The notes: generated by a model not told the origin, from the sequence alone. 64,000 nucleotides of DNA from Providencia rettgeri (GCA_900455085.1 UGTZ01000001.1:2634501-2698500), one strand, 5' to 3'; numbered from the stretch's first letter, positions 37,038 through 47,046 are shown. Made by a program: numbers and translations.

Positions 37038-38429
37038 ATGAATATTCCTCTAATTATTAATGTGCTCGGCTTTGTAGCACTACTAATACTGTTGGCAAAA
37101 CTAGGGGCTAAAGGCTGGAGCCTATCTAAAAAAGTTTTAGTCGGTCTGGTTTTCGGTGTTGCCTATGGGGTAATACTACACCTCGTGTACGGTAGTGGCC
37201 ACCAAACGGTAAAAGACTCCATTCTGTGGTTTAATATTGTCGGAAATGGGTATGTGCAGCTATTACAAATGGTGATTATGCCATTGGTATTTGCTTCAAT
37301 TCTAAGTGCGGTGGCAAGATTACATAAAGCCTCTTCACTGGGTAAAATTAGCTTTTTAACAATTGGCACTTTGTTATTTACCACTGCTATTGCTGCGTTA
37401 GTTGGTATTTTAATTGCCAATGTATTCGGCCTGACCGCAGAAGGTTTAGTTCAAGGTCAATCTGAAACTGCTCGCTTATCTGCAATAGAAAGCAATTATA
37501 TTGGGAAAGTTTCTGACTTAACCGTACCTCAATTAATTTTATCATTTATTCCAAAAAATCCATTTGCGGATTTAACTGGAGCAAATCCAACATCGATTAT
37601 TAGTGTCGTTATTTTTGCTGCCTTCCTCGGCGTTGCCGCACTGCAATTGTTTAAAGATGATAAAGAGCGCGGTGAAAAAGCCTTAGCAGCGATTGATGTA
37701 ATGCAAGCTTGGGCAATGAAGTTAGTTCGCTTAGTAATGCGTTTAACGCCATATGGCGTAATGGCGCTGATGATTAAAGTTGTAGCAAGTTCAAACTTAC
37801 ATGACATCATCAACTTAGGAACTTTTGTTATTGCGTCTTATGTTGCGTTAGGCATTATGTTTGTCATACACGGTATTTTAGTTGCGACAACAGGCTTAAA
37901 CCCAATTAAGTTCTTTAAAAAAGCTGGACCAGTGTTAACCTTTGCATTCACGAGTCGTTCAAGTGCAGCAAGTATTCCACTGAATATTGAAACACAAACA
38001 CGTCGTTTCGGTATCCCTGAGTCTATTGCTAGCTTCTCTGCATCTTTTGGTGCAACGATTGGTCAAAACGGTTGTGCCGGTATCTACCCTGCGATGTTAG
38101 CCGTAATGGTCGCACCGACAATGGGCATCAACCCGTTCGATCCACTGTGGATTGCGACATTAGTCGGTATTGTTACTATCAGTTCAGCGGGGGTTGCTGG
38201 TGTTGGTGGCGGCGCAACTTTCGCAGCATTAATTGTACTGCCCGCAATGGGATTACCTGTCACATTAGTTGCCCTGTTAATCTCAGTTGAACCATTAATT
38301 GATATGGGCCGTACTGCACTGAATGTCAGTGGTTCAATGACAGCAGGTACTGTGACTAGCCAATTGATGGGTGAAACCGATAAAGCGATATTCAACCAAA
38401 ATGATGACGCAGATTTAAAACACGTTTAA
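37038..38429 (+). CDS. tcyP: L-cystine:sodium symporter TcyP
   Basis: Dicarboxylate/amino-acid:cation symporter family (DAACS) member that imports cystine as a sulfur source. The 463 residues carry LLQMVIMPLVFASILSA, the substrate motif FTSRSSAASIPLN, the ASFSASFGATIGQNGCAGIYPAM region and a final DMGRTALNVSGSMTAG. The ATG at 37038 has GGAG six bases upstream; the longer frame starts with TTG at 37026. In E. coli it is CysB-regulated. Confidence 0.92.
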   Translation: MNIPLIINVLGFVALLILLAKLGAKGWSLSKKVLVGLVFGVAYGVILHLVYGSGHQTVKDSILWFNIVGNGYVQLLQMVIMPLVFASILSAVARLHKASSLGKISFLTIGTLLFTTAIAALVGILIANVFGLTAEGLVQGQSETARLSAIESNYIGKVSDLTVPQLILSFIPKNPFADLTGANPTSIISVVIFAAFLGVAALQLFKDDKERGEKALAAIDVMQAWAMKLVRLVMRLTPYGVMALMIKVVASSNLHDIINLGTFVIASYVALGIMFVIHGILVATTGLNPIKFFKKAGPVLTFAFTSRSSAASIPLNIETQTRRFGIPESIASFSASFGATIGQNGCAGIYPAMLAVMVAPTMGINPFDPLWIATLVGIVTISSAGVAGVGGGATFAALIVLPAMGLPVTLVALLISVEPLIDMGRTALNVSGSMTAGTVTSQLMGETDKAIFNQNDDADLKHV

Positions 38430-38449
38430 TTTATCATCATAGCTCAAAT

Positions 38450-38477
38450 AAAAACCTGCCAGAAGGCAGGTTTTTTT
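38450..38477 (+). terminator. terminator of tcyP
   Basis: AAAACCTGCC-AGAA-GGCAGGTTTT stem with three further T residues, 21 nt after the tcyP stop. Confidence 0.9.
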
Positions 38478-38676
38478 ATGGTTATCACAAATACGTCAAT
38501 TTTATTAACCTTGGTGAACATTAAAAAAATCAGTTTTTTGTGCTGAATAATATTGCAATAAACTGGAATTACGTAAGATAATAAAGCCTGAGCAACGTTT
38601 TCTTGAGCTTCCTGCTTGTGTTGCGTCAACCCATTTCCTATGGGTATTTTATCAACATAATTTATGGTTTTTTAAT

Positions 38677-39066
38677 ATGACTAATAATGTCCATATCCTA
38701 AAAACTGCTTCTTCAGAAAACCCTTGTGTAAGCTGCGGCGCATGTTGTGCCTATTTTCGTGTCTCTTTTTATTGGGCTGAGGCAGAAAGTGGCGGTGGTG
38801 TTGTACCACAACATTTAACTGAGCAAATTACCCCATTTATGAGTTGTATGCATGGCACCAATCAAAAACAAAATACCCGCTGTACTGCTTTAGAAGGTAC
38901 TATTGGTGAGTGTGTGTCTTGTTCAATTTATGCACAAAGACCCACGCCGTGTCGTGAGTTCGAACAATCTTGGCATGATGGTATTTACAACGAAGCCTGC
39001 GATAGAGCGCGTGCTGCTCACGGTTTACCCCCTTTAGAGCCCCATCAACCACAAATAGCTTGCTAG
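38677..39066 (+). CDS. YkgJ-type cysteine-cluster protein
   Basis: A 129-residue member of the YkgJ/zinc-iron chelating cysteine-cluster family. Eight or more cysteines include the hallmark NPCVSCGACCAYF at 16-28 and later CTALEG, CVSCSIYAQRPTPCREF. Proteins of this family are thought to bind Zn or an Fe-S cluster; the role is unknown. The start MTNNVHILK follows an AT-rich leader with no strong Shine-Dalgarno. Confidence 0.8.
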   Translation: MTNNVHILKTASSENPCVSCGACCAYFRVSFYWAEAESGGGVVPQHLTEQITPFMSCMHGTNQKQNTRCTALEGTIGECVSCSIYAQRPTPCREFEQSWHDGIYNEACDRARAAHGLPPLEPHQPQIAC

Positions 39067-39160
39067 CCGTCAATGACCCAGATTTTTCTGGGTTATCTCT
39101 TTTTGAATCAAGGCTGAAAAATGCGTCCTTGCACAGGTGTTAACCGCTCAGCTATATACA

Positions 39161-40165
39161 TTACATAATTTCGTTCATTACCTGCATCGCCAACTCAAAA
39201 GAGTGTAAACGAGCTTGATGATCAAAAATTTGGCCATTAACCATAATTTCATCCGCTTGAGTTTGCCTGAATATCGTTTCCAACCCATGACGTACCTTGG
39301 CTTTATCCCCTACCAGTGACATCCCTAATGCTTGTTGAACACCAAATTCCTCGGCAGGTGACCAGATATTTTCCATACTCTCGACTGGTGCAGGAAGTTG
39401 AGAGGGTTGGCCACGACGTAGCATGACAAAGGCTTGCTGCATCGACGTAAATAAAAATTCCGCTTCACGTTGAGTATCTGCGGCAATGATATTGATGCAA
39501 ACCATCGCATACGGCTTAGATAGTCTCTGCGATGGCTGGAAATTAGCACGATAAACATCCAACGCTTGTAACAGCAAATCAGGTGCAAAATGAGAGGCAA
39601 AAGCAAAAGGGAGCCCCATCTGCGCAGCTAACCTTGCACTGTATAAACTCGACCCTAGCAACCAAACTGGAATTTTTTCGCCAAATCCCGGTACTGGACG
39701 CACTGCTGGATCTGGGTTTATGGCATCAAACCAATTAATAATTTGCGCTACATCTTGCGGGAAATTATCGATATCCGTATTCATATGACGACGTAAAGCT
39801 TGCATAGTCCGTTGGTCACTTCCTGGTGCACGCCCTATACCTAAATCAATACGTTCAGGGTAAAGTGTATTTAACGTGCCAAATTGCTCAGCAATCACCA
39901 ACGGTGAATGATTCGGTAACATGACACCTCCAGAACCTAAACGCAAAGTGCGCGTATTAGCAGCAAGATAGCCGATTAATACCGAGGTGGCCGCACTTGC
40001 TATCCCTGTCATATTATGGTGTTCCGCAAGCCAATAACGATGATAACCGAGTTTTTCGGCTAGTTGGACAATATCAAGAGAATGAGCAAAGGCCTCTTTC
40101 GCTGTCGAACCCTGAATGATTGGCGCAAGGTCGAGCAACGAAAGGGGAATTTTTTTATCTGACAT
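39161..40165 (-). CDS. luciferase-like flavin monooxygenase (YhbW type)
   Basis: LLM-class flavin-dependent oxidoreductase of the MsnO8/YhbW group, bacterial-luciferase TIM-barrel fold. RYWLAEHHNMTGIASAATSV, RLGSGGVMLPNHSPLVIAEQF and RIDLGIGRAPGSD are subgroup signatures. 335 residues from the ATG at 40165. The substrate is not known. Monocistronic. Confidence 0.85.
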   Translation of the reverse strand: MSDKKIPLSLLDLAPIIQGSTAKEAFAHSLDIVQLAEKLGYHRYWLAEHHNMTGIASAATSVLIGYLAANTRTLRLGSGGVMLPNHSPLVIAEQFGTLNTLYPERIDLGIGRAPGSDQRTMQALRRHMNTDIDNFPQDVAQIINWFDAINPDPAVRPVPGFGEKIPVWLLGSSLYSARLAAQMGLPFAFASHFAPDLLLQALDVYRANFQPSQRLSKPYAMVCINIIAADTQREAEFLFTSMQQAFVMLRRGQPSQLPAPVESMENIWSPAEEFGVQQALGMSLVGDKAKVRHGLETIFRQTQADEIMVNGQIFDHQARLHSFELAMQVMNEIM

Positions 40166-40434
40166 ACACACTCACTTTGTTAGAGTTTTGTTGAACCTAA
40201 CTTACCATCCTAGACTATCCCCTTTGATGTCTCCAGCACTGAAATTTGCATTAGCACAAGTGGTCTAAAAATGTAAATTATCGTCTATTAACCCACTGTT
40301 TTATAAAAATTATGGAATAAGCTTGAATAAAAAGTGCAGTAATTATGGAGCTTCCGTCAGGGGAGGTAAAAGCAATTGCGAGGCGAAATGAATTGGTGAA
40401 TGATTTGATTATCACCAATACAGAGGAAACTGAA

Positions 40435-40740
40435 ATGAAAAAATTAAATACAAGTTTATTAGCCTTAGCATTATTAACCGTCGGTTTTACTGCGGCAGCA
40501 AATGGTGTGAACCAAAAAATGCCTCGTCAGCACATGGGTAACCATCACAATATGGTATACAGCGTTGCAGAACAAACGACGACACCGAATGAAACTGTAA
40601 AAAAACTGGCCAATAGTGCGCCTAAAATTGAAGATGGCAAACGCTATATTGTCAAAGTTACAGTGATGGAAGTCCCTGAATTTAAACCAATGAATACCAT
40701 GCCAACACCAGAACCAATTGGTGCTCCAACTGCAAAGTAA
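40435..40740 (+). CDS. small secreted protein of unknown function
   Basis: 101 residues with a clear Sec signal peptide (MKKLNTSLLALALLTVGFTAAA-NG). The mature part of about 78 residues is Met-, Pro- and His-rich, with KMPRQHMGNHHNMVY near the N-terminus and FKPMNTMPTPEPIG near the C-terminus. GAGGAAACT precedes the ATG at 40435; an in-frame ATG at 40345 would hide the signal peptide. Met/His richness hints at copper binding, but this is only a suggestion. Confidence 0.65.
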   Translation: MKKLNTSLLALALLTVGFTAAANGVNQKMPRQHMGNHHNMVYSVAEQTTTPNETVKKLANSAPKIEDGKRYIVKVTVMEVPEFKPMNTMPTPEPIGAPTAK

Positions 40741-41043
40741 CAGTTAGTATCAATGAGGATTAATGAAGTTATCGGCAAAACCTTTTATATCGATAAGTAC
40801 AATCAGATAGCTGTTACAAGAAAAAGCCGATATTTTAGTCAGATAATAAAGAGTTCTATATATCCTACGATTGCCTCTGCTTCCCAGAGGCTTTTTTTTA
40901 AAAAAAAAGTTTCTCCGAATTGAATCTTTTCCCCTAGTAATAACACCTAATAACGACTAATCTTAATTCAAGCAGATTGTTAATATCAGCTACCTATTAA
41001 CACTTTGTTTGACATCCTTTCAATAGAAAATCAGGAGCTTAAC
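40741..41043. other. intergenic region before the YegP-like gene
   Basis: About 300 nt with one strong terminator at 40873-40898 and otherwise AT-rich sequence. The Shine-Dalgarno of the next gene is AGGAG at 41033-41037. Confidence 0.5.
40873..40898 (+). terminator. intrinsic terminator
   Basis: GCCTCTG-CTTCC-CAGAGGC followed by seven T residues, 132 nt after the secreted-protein gene. The distance leaves room for a transcribed 3' region. Confidence 0.85.
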
Positions 41044-41232
41044 ATGGGGTATTTTGAATTAAAAAAATCCACTAAAGACGTTGCTCAGCCTTACTATTTC
41101 GTTTTAAAAGCAGCAAATCATGAAGTGATTGCTAAAAGTGAAATGTATGCTTCCAAGCAATCTGCGCTAAAAGGGATTGCCTCTGTCCAAAAAAATGGCT
41201 CTTCTGAAACAATAAAAGATCTCACTGAGTAA
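41044..41232 (+). CDS. YegP-like DUF1508 protein
   Basis: A 62-residue UPF0339/YegP family protein (MGYFELKKSTKDVAQPYYFVLKAANHEVI... with the YASKQSALKGIASVQKNG motif). These form a small beta-beta-beta-alpha fold, single or duplicated; this one has a single repeat. The function is unknown. AGGAG precedes the ATG, and a good terminator follows. Confidence 0.85.
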   Translation: MGYFELKKSTKDVAQPYYFVLKAANHEVIAKSEMYASKQSALKGIASVQKNGSSETIKDLTE

Positions 41233-41238
41233 ATTTCA

Positions 41239-41274
41239 GTGACCCAACTCTCTTCAAGTCGGGGTCACTTTTTT
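41239..41274 (+). terminator. terminator of the YegP-like gene
   Basis: AGTGACCC / GGGTCACT 8-bp stem (41239-41246, 41262-41269) followed by a T run. Confidence 0.85.
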
Positions 41275-41344
41275 ATCTGCTCTAGCTTATATAAGCTATA
41301 TAAATATGCGCTATTCAGATTAACTCTAATTAGAATAACCTTAT

Positions 41345-41662
41345 TTAGAATAACCTAAGTAACGCAGTCACAATCGCAGCTGACAACACAATGATAATAA
41401 ATGGCTTTTTAAACCACGTTAGTACCCCTGCCACCAGCACGCCTACAATTTTAGGGCAATCAGAAATCTCATCACCGGAAAATAATGTCGACGTCGCTGC
41501 CACTGAGAATAAAATGACAATGGCTGCTGCTGAAAATAACATTTTACTATTTTCAGAAAGTACCACTCGGCCGCGCAACAAAGCACCTGACGCTCGCATT
41601 AAATAAGTACCTGCCGCCAACAACAAAATACCGCTAATAATTAACCATGGGTTATTTGTCAT
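41345..41662 (-). CDS. azlD: branched-chain amino acid exporter small subunit AzlD
   Basis: A 105-residue, four-helix AzlD family protein (PWLIISGILLLAAGTYLMR ... LSENSKMLFSAAAIVILFS). It pairs with AzlC to export branched-chain amino acids or analogues. It starts 2 nt after the azlC stop, same strand. Confidence 0.85.
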   Translation of the reverse strand: MTNNPWLIISGILLLAAGTYLMRASGALLRGRVVLSENSKMLFSAAAIVILFSVAATSTLFSGDEISDCPKIVGVLVAGVLTWFKKPFIIIVLSAAIVTALLRLF

Positions 41663-41664
41663 TA

Positions 41665-42329
41665 TTATTTCCTTATATAAATAACCAAGCTCAATAGTGC
41701 CAGTAATACAGGGATCCCCGCGGGTAATACTGGTGTGGTTGCAACCGCAATAACTGCACCAATAATGGCAGTTAACCGCAGGCGTTTATCCGATAACGCA
41801 GGCAATGAAAGCGCTAAAATGATTGCAGGAAACATCGCATCCATCCCGTATATATGCGTATCACTAATAAAGCTACCCAATACCTCACCTATCACGACCC
41901 CTATTGGCCAACACAATAGAATACCTATCCCACACAACCAAAAAGCTGCGCGTTTTTCTGATTCAGTTTCTTGTGCTAAACCAAATACAACACTCTCATC
42001 GTTCATAATATGGTAGCCCAGTAATGACTTCGCTCCTTTCCCCGTTAATTCGTTAGTTGCAAAACTAAAAGGGATATGTCGTGAATTGACTAACAACCCC
42101 GCAAGTGCAGCAGAAAGCGGCTACCTCCTGCAAAAATAACACCAATAAACAAAAACTCAGACGCCCCTGCGAGCACTAAAATAGATAAAGTAAGTGGTAT
42201 CCACCAATCAAAACCTTGCGAAAGCGCTAATGCGCCATAAGAAATGCCGACAATTAAGTCAGCAAAACAGACAAGAGCTATATTTTTCACTATGCTATGA
42301 TTTAATGTTGAGCTTATTGAAGTTAGCAT
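41665..42329 (-). CDS. azlC: AzlC family branched-chain amino acid exporter (one frameshift)
   Basis: Large subunit of the AzlCD exporter. The N-terminal half has ALVCFADLIVGISYGALALSQGFDWW and ILVLAGASEFLFIGVIFAGGS; the C-terminal half resumes at LVNSRHIPFSFAT, the conserved AzlC loop. The break near 42120 is AGCCGC for AGCCCGC. Restoring one C gives 221 residues. The start at 42329 (MLTSISSTL) is uncertain; an ATG at 42356 is also in frame. Divergent from a XRE-cupin regulator that probably controls it. Confidence 0.82.
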
Positions 42330-42411
42330 CCCTAGACCGTTCGATATATAATACATTCGTTCATTATGTCGATAGATAGTATAAAGTGCAATCTAAATAG
42401 GAAAATTAAAA

Positions 42412-42970
42412 TTGAATCTACCTTCCCCGCCCATTGAGTTGATTTCGAAAGCCCTTAGTCGTGAAAGACAAAAAAGCGGGCTATCCCTATCAGAGCTATC
42501 TCGCAAAGCCGGTATCGCTAAATCTACACTTTCTCAATTGGAATCTGGTAGCGGTAACCAAGCATTGAAACTTTATGGGCACTTTGTGTGGCTTTAGACA
42601 TTCCTTTTGCGCGATTAATTGAAGAAAAACAAGAGGCTGTCACTGTGATCCGTCATGGGGAGGCGATACCGGTCAGCGCTGAACACGCGAACTATTTGGC
42701 CTTTTGCTCTCATCAGCCCCTGCAGATTCGCGACGTGATATTTATACTGTGGTTGCCCAGCCCGGTCGTGACCGTATTTCAGAGCCTCATATGCATGGTG
42801 TCAGCGAGCACATCATTATTATGTCCGGCAGAGCGTTAGTCGGCCCATTGGATAACCCTGTTGAGTTACAGGTTGGGGACTATATTCACTACCCCGGAGA
42901 TGAGCCGCATATAATGCGAGCCTTAGAACCCAATACGATGGCAGTTATGGTGATCGATAAACAGAATTAA
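42412..42970 (+). CDS. XRE-cupin transcriptional regulator (two frameshifts)
   Basis: N-terminal HTH_3 domain (SGLSLSELSRKAGIAKSTLSQLE) plus a C-terminal cupin (HMHGVSEHIIIMSGRAL, VGDYIHYPGDEPHI), the architecture of small-molecule-sensing regulators that sit divergent to azlCD. Single C losses near 42558 (AACCAAGC for AACCCAAGC) and 42700 (GGCCTTTTG for GGCCCTTTTG) break it into three frames. Corrected length is about 186 residues. The only start after the preceding in-frame stop is TTG at 42412. Confidence 0.82.
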
Positions 42971-43037
42971 TCACCTATCTGACACATTAGACTTAGCGTT
43001 ATGATAACTTTAGTGAATATTAATTGGAGCCTGCTTT

Positions 43038-43214
43038 ATGTCCTACTATGATGAAATTGTTGAAAAAATAAATCAACTGATTGAAGAAAGCTCAGTTCAT
43101 AATATGAATGAAATGCTAATGCAGCTATCCCATGATCAGCAAATCAACCAAGAACAACGTTTTGAACAACAACAGCGTTTAAGAGAAGCTATTTTTATTC
43201 ATCACGACAAATAG
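43038..43214 (+). CDS. ydcY: YdcY-like DUF2526 small protein
   Basis: 58 residues (MSYYDEIVEKINQLIEESS ... NMNEMLMQLSHDQQINQEQR ... QQQRLREAIFIHHDK). They line up with E. coli YdcY as I recall it (MSHLDEVI..., HMNELLIALSDD, QQQRLRTAIAHH), but without its last 15-20 residues. GGAG lies 10 nt before the ATG. The function is unknown. Confidence 0.8.
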   Translation: MSYYDEIVEKINQLIEESSVHNMNEMLMQLSHDQQINQEQRFEQQQRLREAIFIHHDK

Positions 43215-43254
43215 CAGCCATACAATAGGCCGCTATTCGCAGTTTTAACCAATC

Positions 43255-43335
43255 TTAATAGGCAAAATAAATAGGCAGTAGGGCTAGTGGTAACCCCGGT
43301 ATTGGCAAAATAACTAGCCCTAATAGCATTAACAT
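43255..43335 (-). CDS. candidate 26-residue hydrophobic small protein
   Basis: Open frame beginning MLMLLGLVILPIPG and ending PIYFAY, almost entirely hydrophobic, with ATG 6 nt after the stop codon of the M20 gene on the same strand. It could be a single-helix membrane peptide, either a regulator or a toxin-like peptide. It overlaps an inverted repeat (GGGCTAGT 43281-43288 / ACTAGCCC 43313-43320), so it may also be chance coding in a structured 3' region. Confidence 0.35.
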   Translation of the reverse strand: MLMLLGLVILPIPGLPLALLPIYFAY

Positions 43336-43341
43336 ACTCAA

Positions 43342-44526
43342 TTAAAATTCCTGTTGCTGTAAATAACTCCACGCATATTGCGCATGAAGTTCAGCCCCTG
43401 TCGCCATCGTGTCTTCATCAATATTAAAGCAGCCATGATGATGCGCCCATTGAGTGTCTTTTTCGGCATTTCCTGTGCCTAACAAAGCAAAGCACCCTGG
43501 GATATTTTCAATGTAGAAGCTGAAGTCTTCACCGCCCGGTGTCGGTCTTTCATTAATCAGAGCTTGTTCACCAAAAGCTTGTGAAATCACTGACTGAGCC
43601 AGTAGCGCACTACGCTCCTCATTAATAACAGGCAATGTCCCATAGATATAATCAACATGCGCAGTCGCCCCATAAATAGCCGCTGTATGCTCTGCATAAC
43701 GACGGATCGCAGCTTCGATACGGTTACGAGTTTCGATATCAAAACAACGTACCGTGCCGTCCAATACTGCATTTTCAGCGATAACATTGAAACGTGTCCC
43801 GACATCCATTTTACCTATCGTGACCACGGCTGAGTCTAAAGAAGACGTTTCACGGGAAACAATCGCTTGTAAATTCATGACAAATGCAGAAGCAACAACC
43901 GCAGCGTCAATGGTGGCCTCTGGCATAGAACCATGACCACCACGGCCTTTAAAGGTGACTTTTAGTAAATCTGCGGAAGCAAAAGAGCCTCCCACATTAC
44001 AAGATACTTTTCCTGATGGTGTGGTTGTCCAAATGTGCATACCAAAAACGTTATCCACATTTTCGATTGCGCCTTGTTTGATCATGGCTAATGCGCCTTG
44101 AGCAATTTCTTCTGCGGGTTGGAAAATCAAACGCACATTACCGGCTAATTCTTCACGTACTTCATACAACGCTTTAGCTGCGGTTAATAGCATTGCCGTA
44201 TGCGCATCATGGCCACAAGCATGCATTTTACCTTCAATAGTCGATTTATATTCTAATGAATCGTTCAATTCCAAAACGGGTAATGCGTCTATATCTGCAC
44301 GCAGAGCAACTGTTTTACCTGGCTTACCGCCTTTAATTTCAGCAATAACACCTGTCGGTTCGGTTAATTGATACGCTATTCCAATTTTGTCTAATTCTTC
44401 TGCAATACGTTTTGTAGTACGTATTTCTTCAAACGGTAGTTCAGGGTGAGCGTGTAGATCACGACGAAAAGCAATCATTTCCGGTGTGTGTTTTTTGATT
44501 GCCGCTGTAATTGTTTTGTTGATCAT
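43342..44526 (-). CDS. M20 family amidohydrolase (aminoacylase/hippurate hydrolase type)
   Basis: M20D di-zinc amidohydrolase that cleaves N-acyl or N-benzoyl amino acids or related amides. RRDLHAHPELPFEE, MHACGHDAHTAMLL (metal ligands Cys/His/Asp), IFQPAEEIAQGA (catalytic Glu pair), the dimerisation domain GRGGHGSMPEATID and the late TPGGEDFSFY are present. 394 residues. Third gene of a unit with a DUF819 transporter and a second M20 enzyme, suggesting uptake and hydrolysis of one amidated compound. Confidence 0.87.
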   Translation of the reverse strand: MINKTITAAIKKHTPEMIAFRRDLHAHPELPFEEIRTTKRIAEELDKIGIAYQLTEPTGVIAEIKGGKPGKTVALRADIDALPVLELNDSLEYKSTIEGKMHACGHDAHTAMLLTAAKALYEVREELAGNVRLIFQPAEEIAQGALAMIKQGAIENVDNVFGMHIWTTTPSGKVSCNVGGSFASADLLKVTFKGRGGHGSMPEATIDAAVVASAFVMNLQAIVSRETSSLDSAVVTIGKMDVGTRFNVIAENAVLDGTVRCFDIETRNRIEAAIRRYAEHTAAIYGATAHVDYIYGTLPVINEERSALLAQSVISQAFGEQALINERPTPGGEDFSFYIENIPGCFALLGTGNAEKDTQWAHHHGCFNIDEDTMATGAELHAQYAWSYLQQQEF

Positions 44527-44583
44527 TTTTCTACCTTTTTACCCTATTACACAACCAGATGATTTACCTGGTTTATTTATTAA

Positions 44584-45817
44584 TTAGCATTCTATTAATG
44601 ACTTAACAGTAGCAAACATCACATCTGCACCTCTTGCAATTTGTGCATAATCCGTCCATTCATCTGGATGATGGCTTAACCCATTACGACTTGGCACAAA
44701 TATCAACCCTGTTTGAGTAATACCTGCAAAATCATAGTGTCATGCCCTGCGCCACTGACCATTGAACGAAAACGTAAGTTTTGGTCGCTAGCATGTTGTT
44801 GCATCAGTTGATGAATATCACTATTGAGCTCCGTTGGCTGAACATATAACGGCTGAACAATATCGCTTGAAATAGCTAATGAATTGCTAACTTGCTCAGT
44901 TAACTCAATAACTTGCTCAATCACCTTACGTAACGCAATATCATTTTTGGAACGAATATCAACGCTAAAAGTGACTTCACTTGGGATGACATTAGCCCCA
45001 TTCGGCAATACCGCTAACCGCCCCACCGTCGCCACCGTATTATCCCCCACTGCCGTTGCTAGCGCAGGGATTTGGCTAATGATTTGGCTAGCACACGCTA
45101 ATGCATCGCTCGCATATTCATCGGCGTGGTACCTGCATGGCCTGCTTTACCTGTCAATTTAATTTCTAACTGACTGATGCCTACAATAGTTTCTACGATC
45201 CCTACATCTTCATTCGCCTGTTCTAACACTGGGCCTTGTTCGATATGTAGCTCTAAGAACGCTTTGACATTTTTAGGATTAAGAACCGCTTGCGCTGCAT
45301 TGTCTGCATTGAACCCAGCCGCGGCCATACGTGCAGCAGCACTCACGCCCTGCCTATCCTTTAACTGATATAATTCTTTGGTGCCAATTAGCCCTGTTAT
45401 TACACTCGAAGCCATCAAACCACGACCAAAACTGGTACCTTCTTCTTCAACCAACGCAATCACTTCTAAGGGATATTTCGGTGTTAAATTTTGTTCACGA
45501 ATACGTGCCACAACATCCAAACCGGTGACAATCCCCGCAGGACCATCAAATGCCCCACCGTGAGGGACCGAATCAAAATGTGAACCGACTATGACTGCAG
45601 GCAAATCCGGTTGCTGGCCTTCTAAGCGCCCATAAATATTGCCGATAGCATCTTCACGAACGTGTAATCCTAAGGCGCGCATTTCTTGTTTTAGATAATC
45701 ACGCGCTTGTTTATCTTGTTCGCTATAGCTCATCCGCGTAGTACCCTGACCCGGCGTTGCGGTGTATTCTGCCAGCTGTTCTAAATGGCGCTGAATTCTT
45801 GAAGTACTTGTTTCCAT
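44584..45817 (-). CDS. M20 family amidase, allantoate/carbamoyl-amino-acid type (two frameshifts)
   Basis: Member of the allantoate amidohydrolase / N-carbamoyl-L-amino-acid hydrolase family. VGSHFDSVPHGGAFDGPAGI (metal His and Asp), VEEEGTSFGRGLMAS (catalytic Glu), LHIEQGPVLE, and in the last third MVSGAGHDTM. Missing single bases near 45113 (ATGCGAGCGATG) and 44725 (ATGATTTTGC for ATGATTTTTGC) break the frame. Corrected, it ends with FVPSRNGLSHHPDEWTDY and reaches about 411 residues. It starts 5 nt after the DUF819 stop. The substrate is not deducible. Confidence 0.85.
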
Positions 45818-45822
45818 TATTT

Positions 45823-47046
45823 TTACCCTGCAATTGGAACAATATAAGCCACCATAATACCTGCTAATACGACAGAAACCATGGTCACAGAAATAAAGCC
45901 ACCAACTAGCATTGGCCCTAACATATGGCTAGTTAATACTTGGCGTTCTTTTTCGTCTTTCGTTAACGCGTTGATTGCTTCATTAGTAATAATATAGTCA
46001 GCTGGAAAGCCATATAACGCTGTTAGCGCAACAGCAAAATGCCATTTCTTTGGTGACGCCTAATATTTTACCAACCACCCAAGATGCAAGGTACATCCCA
46101 ATAACCGCTGCACTAATTAACACCACCATCGGATAAACTAGGCGTAATAACATATCGGGGTTGCGTGGTTTAATGTATCAAAAATAAACAACATTAAGGC
46201 CATAATTGCGAACCCAAAGCCATTAGCTTTTTGTAACGGCTGTCTTTCTAAGAAACCCAATGAAGAAGCAATAACACCAAATAACAAACACAATACAAAT
46301 GGGCTAATACTCACATAAGGGGCAGCATAAGATGAGGCCAAATAAGCCAAATAGCCTACCGCAGCTAAGCGTAAGAATTTAAAATAGCTGGTGTTATAGT
46401 GATTAGGGATTTTCTTGAACATACGTGGCATTTCATCTTCAGGTACTACAGTTTTAACTTCGACCTCTTTTGCCCCGTCTACCGGTAAGGTTTCTTGCCA
46501 TTGGCCATTGCGATATTTTTCTAAAACTCGGCGCCCCTCTTTTTTTAGCATCACCGCAGTTAATGGATAACCTGCAAACCCCTGCATGACGTAAATTAAA
46601 ATTGCGAAAACCGAAAGATCAACAAGACCTGCCTCCGCAGCACCTTTTGACATAATTAACGAAGAAACAATACCACCAACCAACGGAGGAACTGCAACTA
46701 ATACCGTATTTAAATCAAATAAGGTTATACCAACAATAAAGGTTAATAAAATGATGCCTAGAATCCCAGCTAAAGAGATAAGAATGGTTTTCCATTGGCG
46801 CAATAATTCTTTTAGCGATAATAAGGTCCCCATATTTGTAATTAACAAATACATCAAGGTAACCGCAACCACCTGAGGAATACCCGCAATACTCACAATA
46901 TCTTTCGGGAAAATAGTCCAATAACCTAAAAGGAAGAGCACTGCACATACAAATACAGATGGGATCCACGCCTTAGTTCTAACGGCTATAGCATCCCCTA
47001 TATATAATATCCCTACTATCAGAAACAGAGCTAACATCTGTGACAT
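45823..47046 (-). CDS. DUF819 family transporter (two frameshifts)
   Basis: YjcL-like DUF819 membrane protein with about 10-11 helices (PSVFVCAVLFLLGYWTIFPKDI, VPPLVGGIVSSLIMSKGAAEAG, and in another frame VLTSHMLGPMLVGGFISVTM). The frame is lost near 46160 (one C missing from a C run) and near 46046 (TTTT for TTT). Corrected length is about 407 residues. First gene of the unit with two M20 enzymes; it probably imports their substrate, though no member of the family has a firmly known one. Confidence 0.78.
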
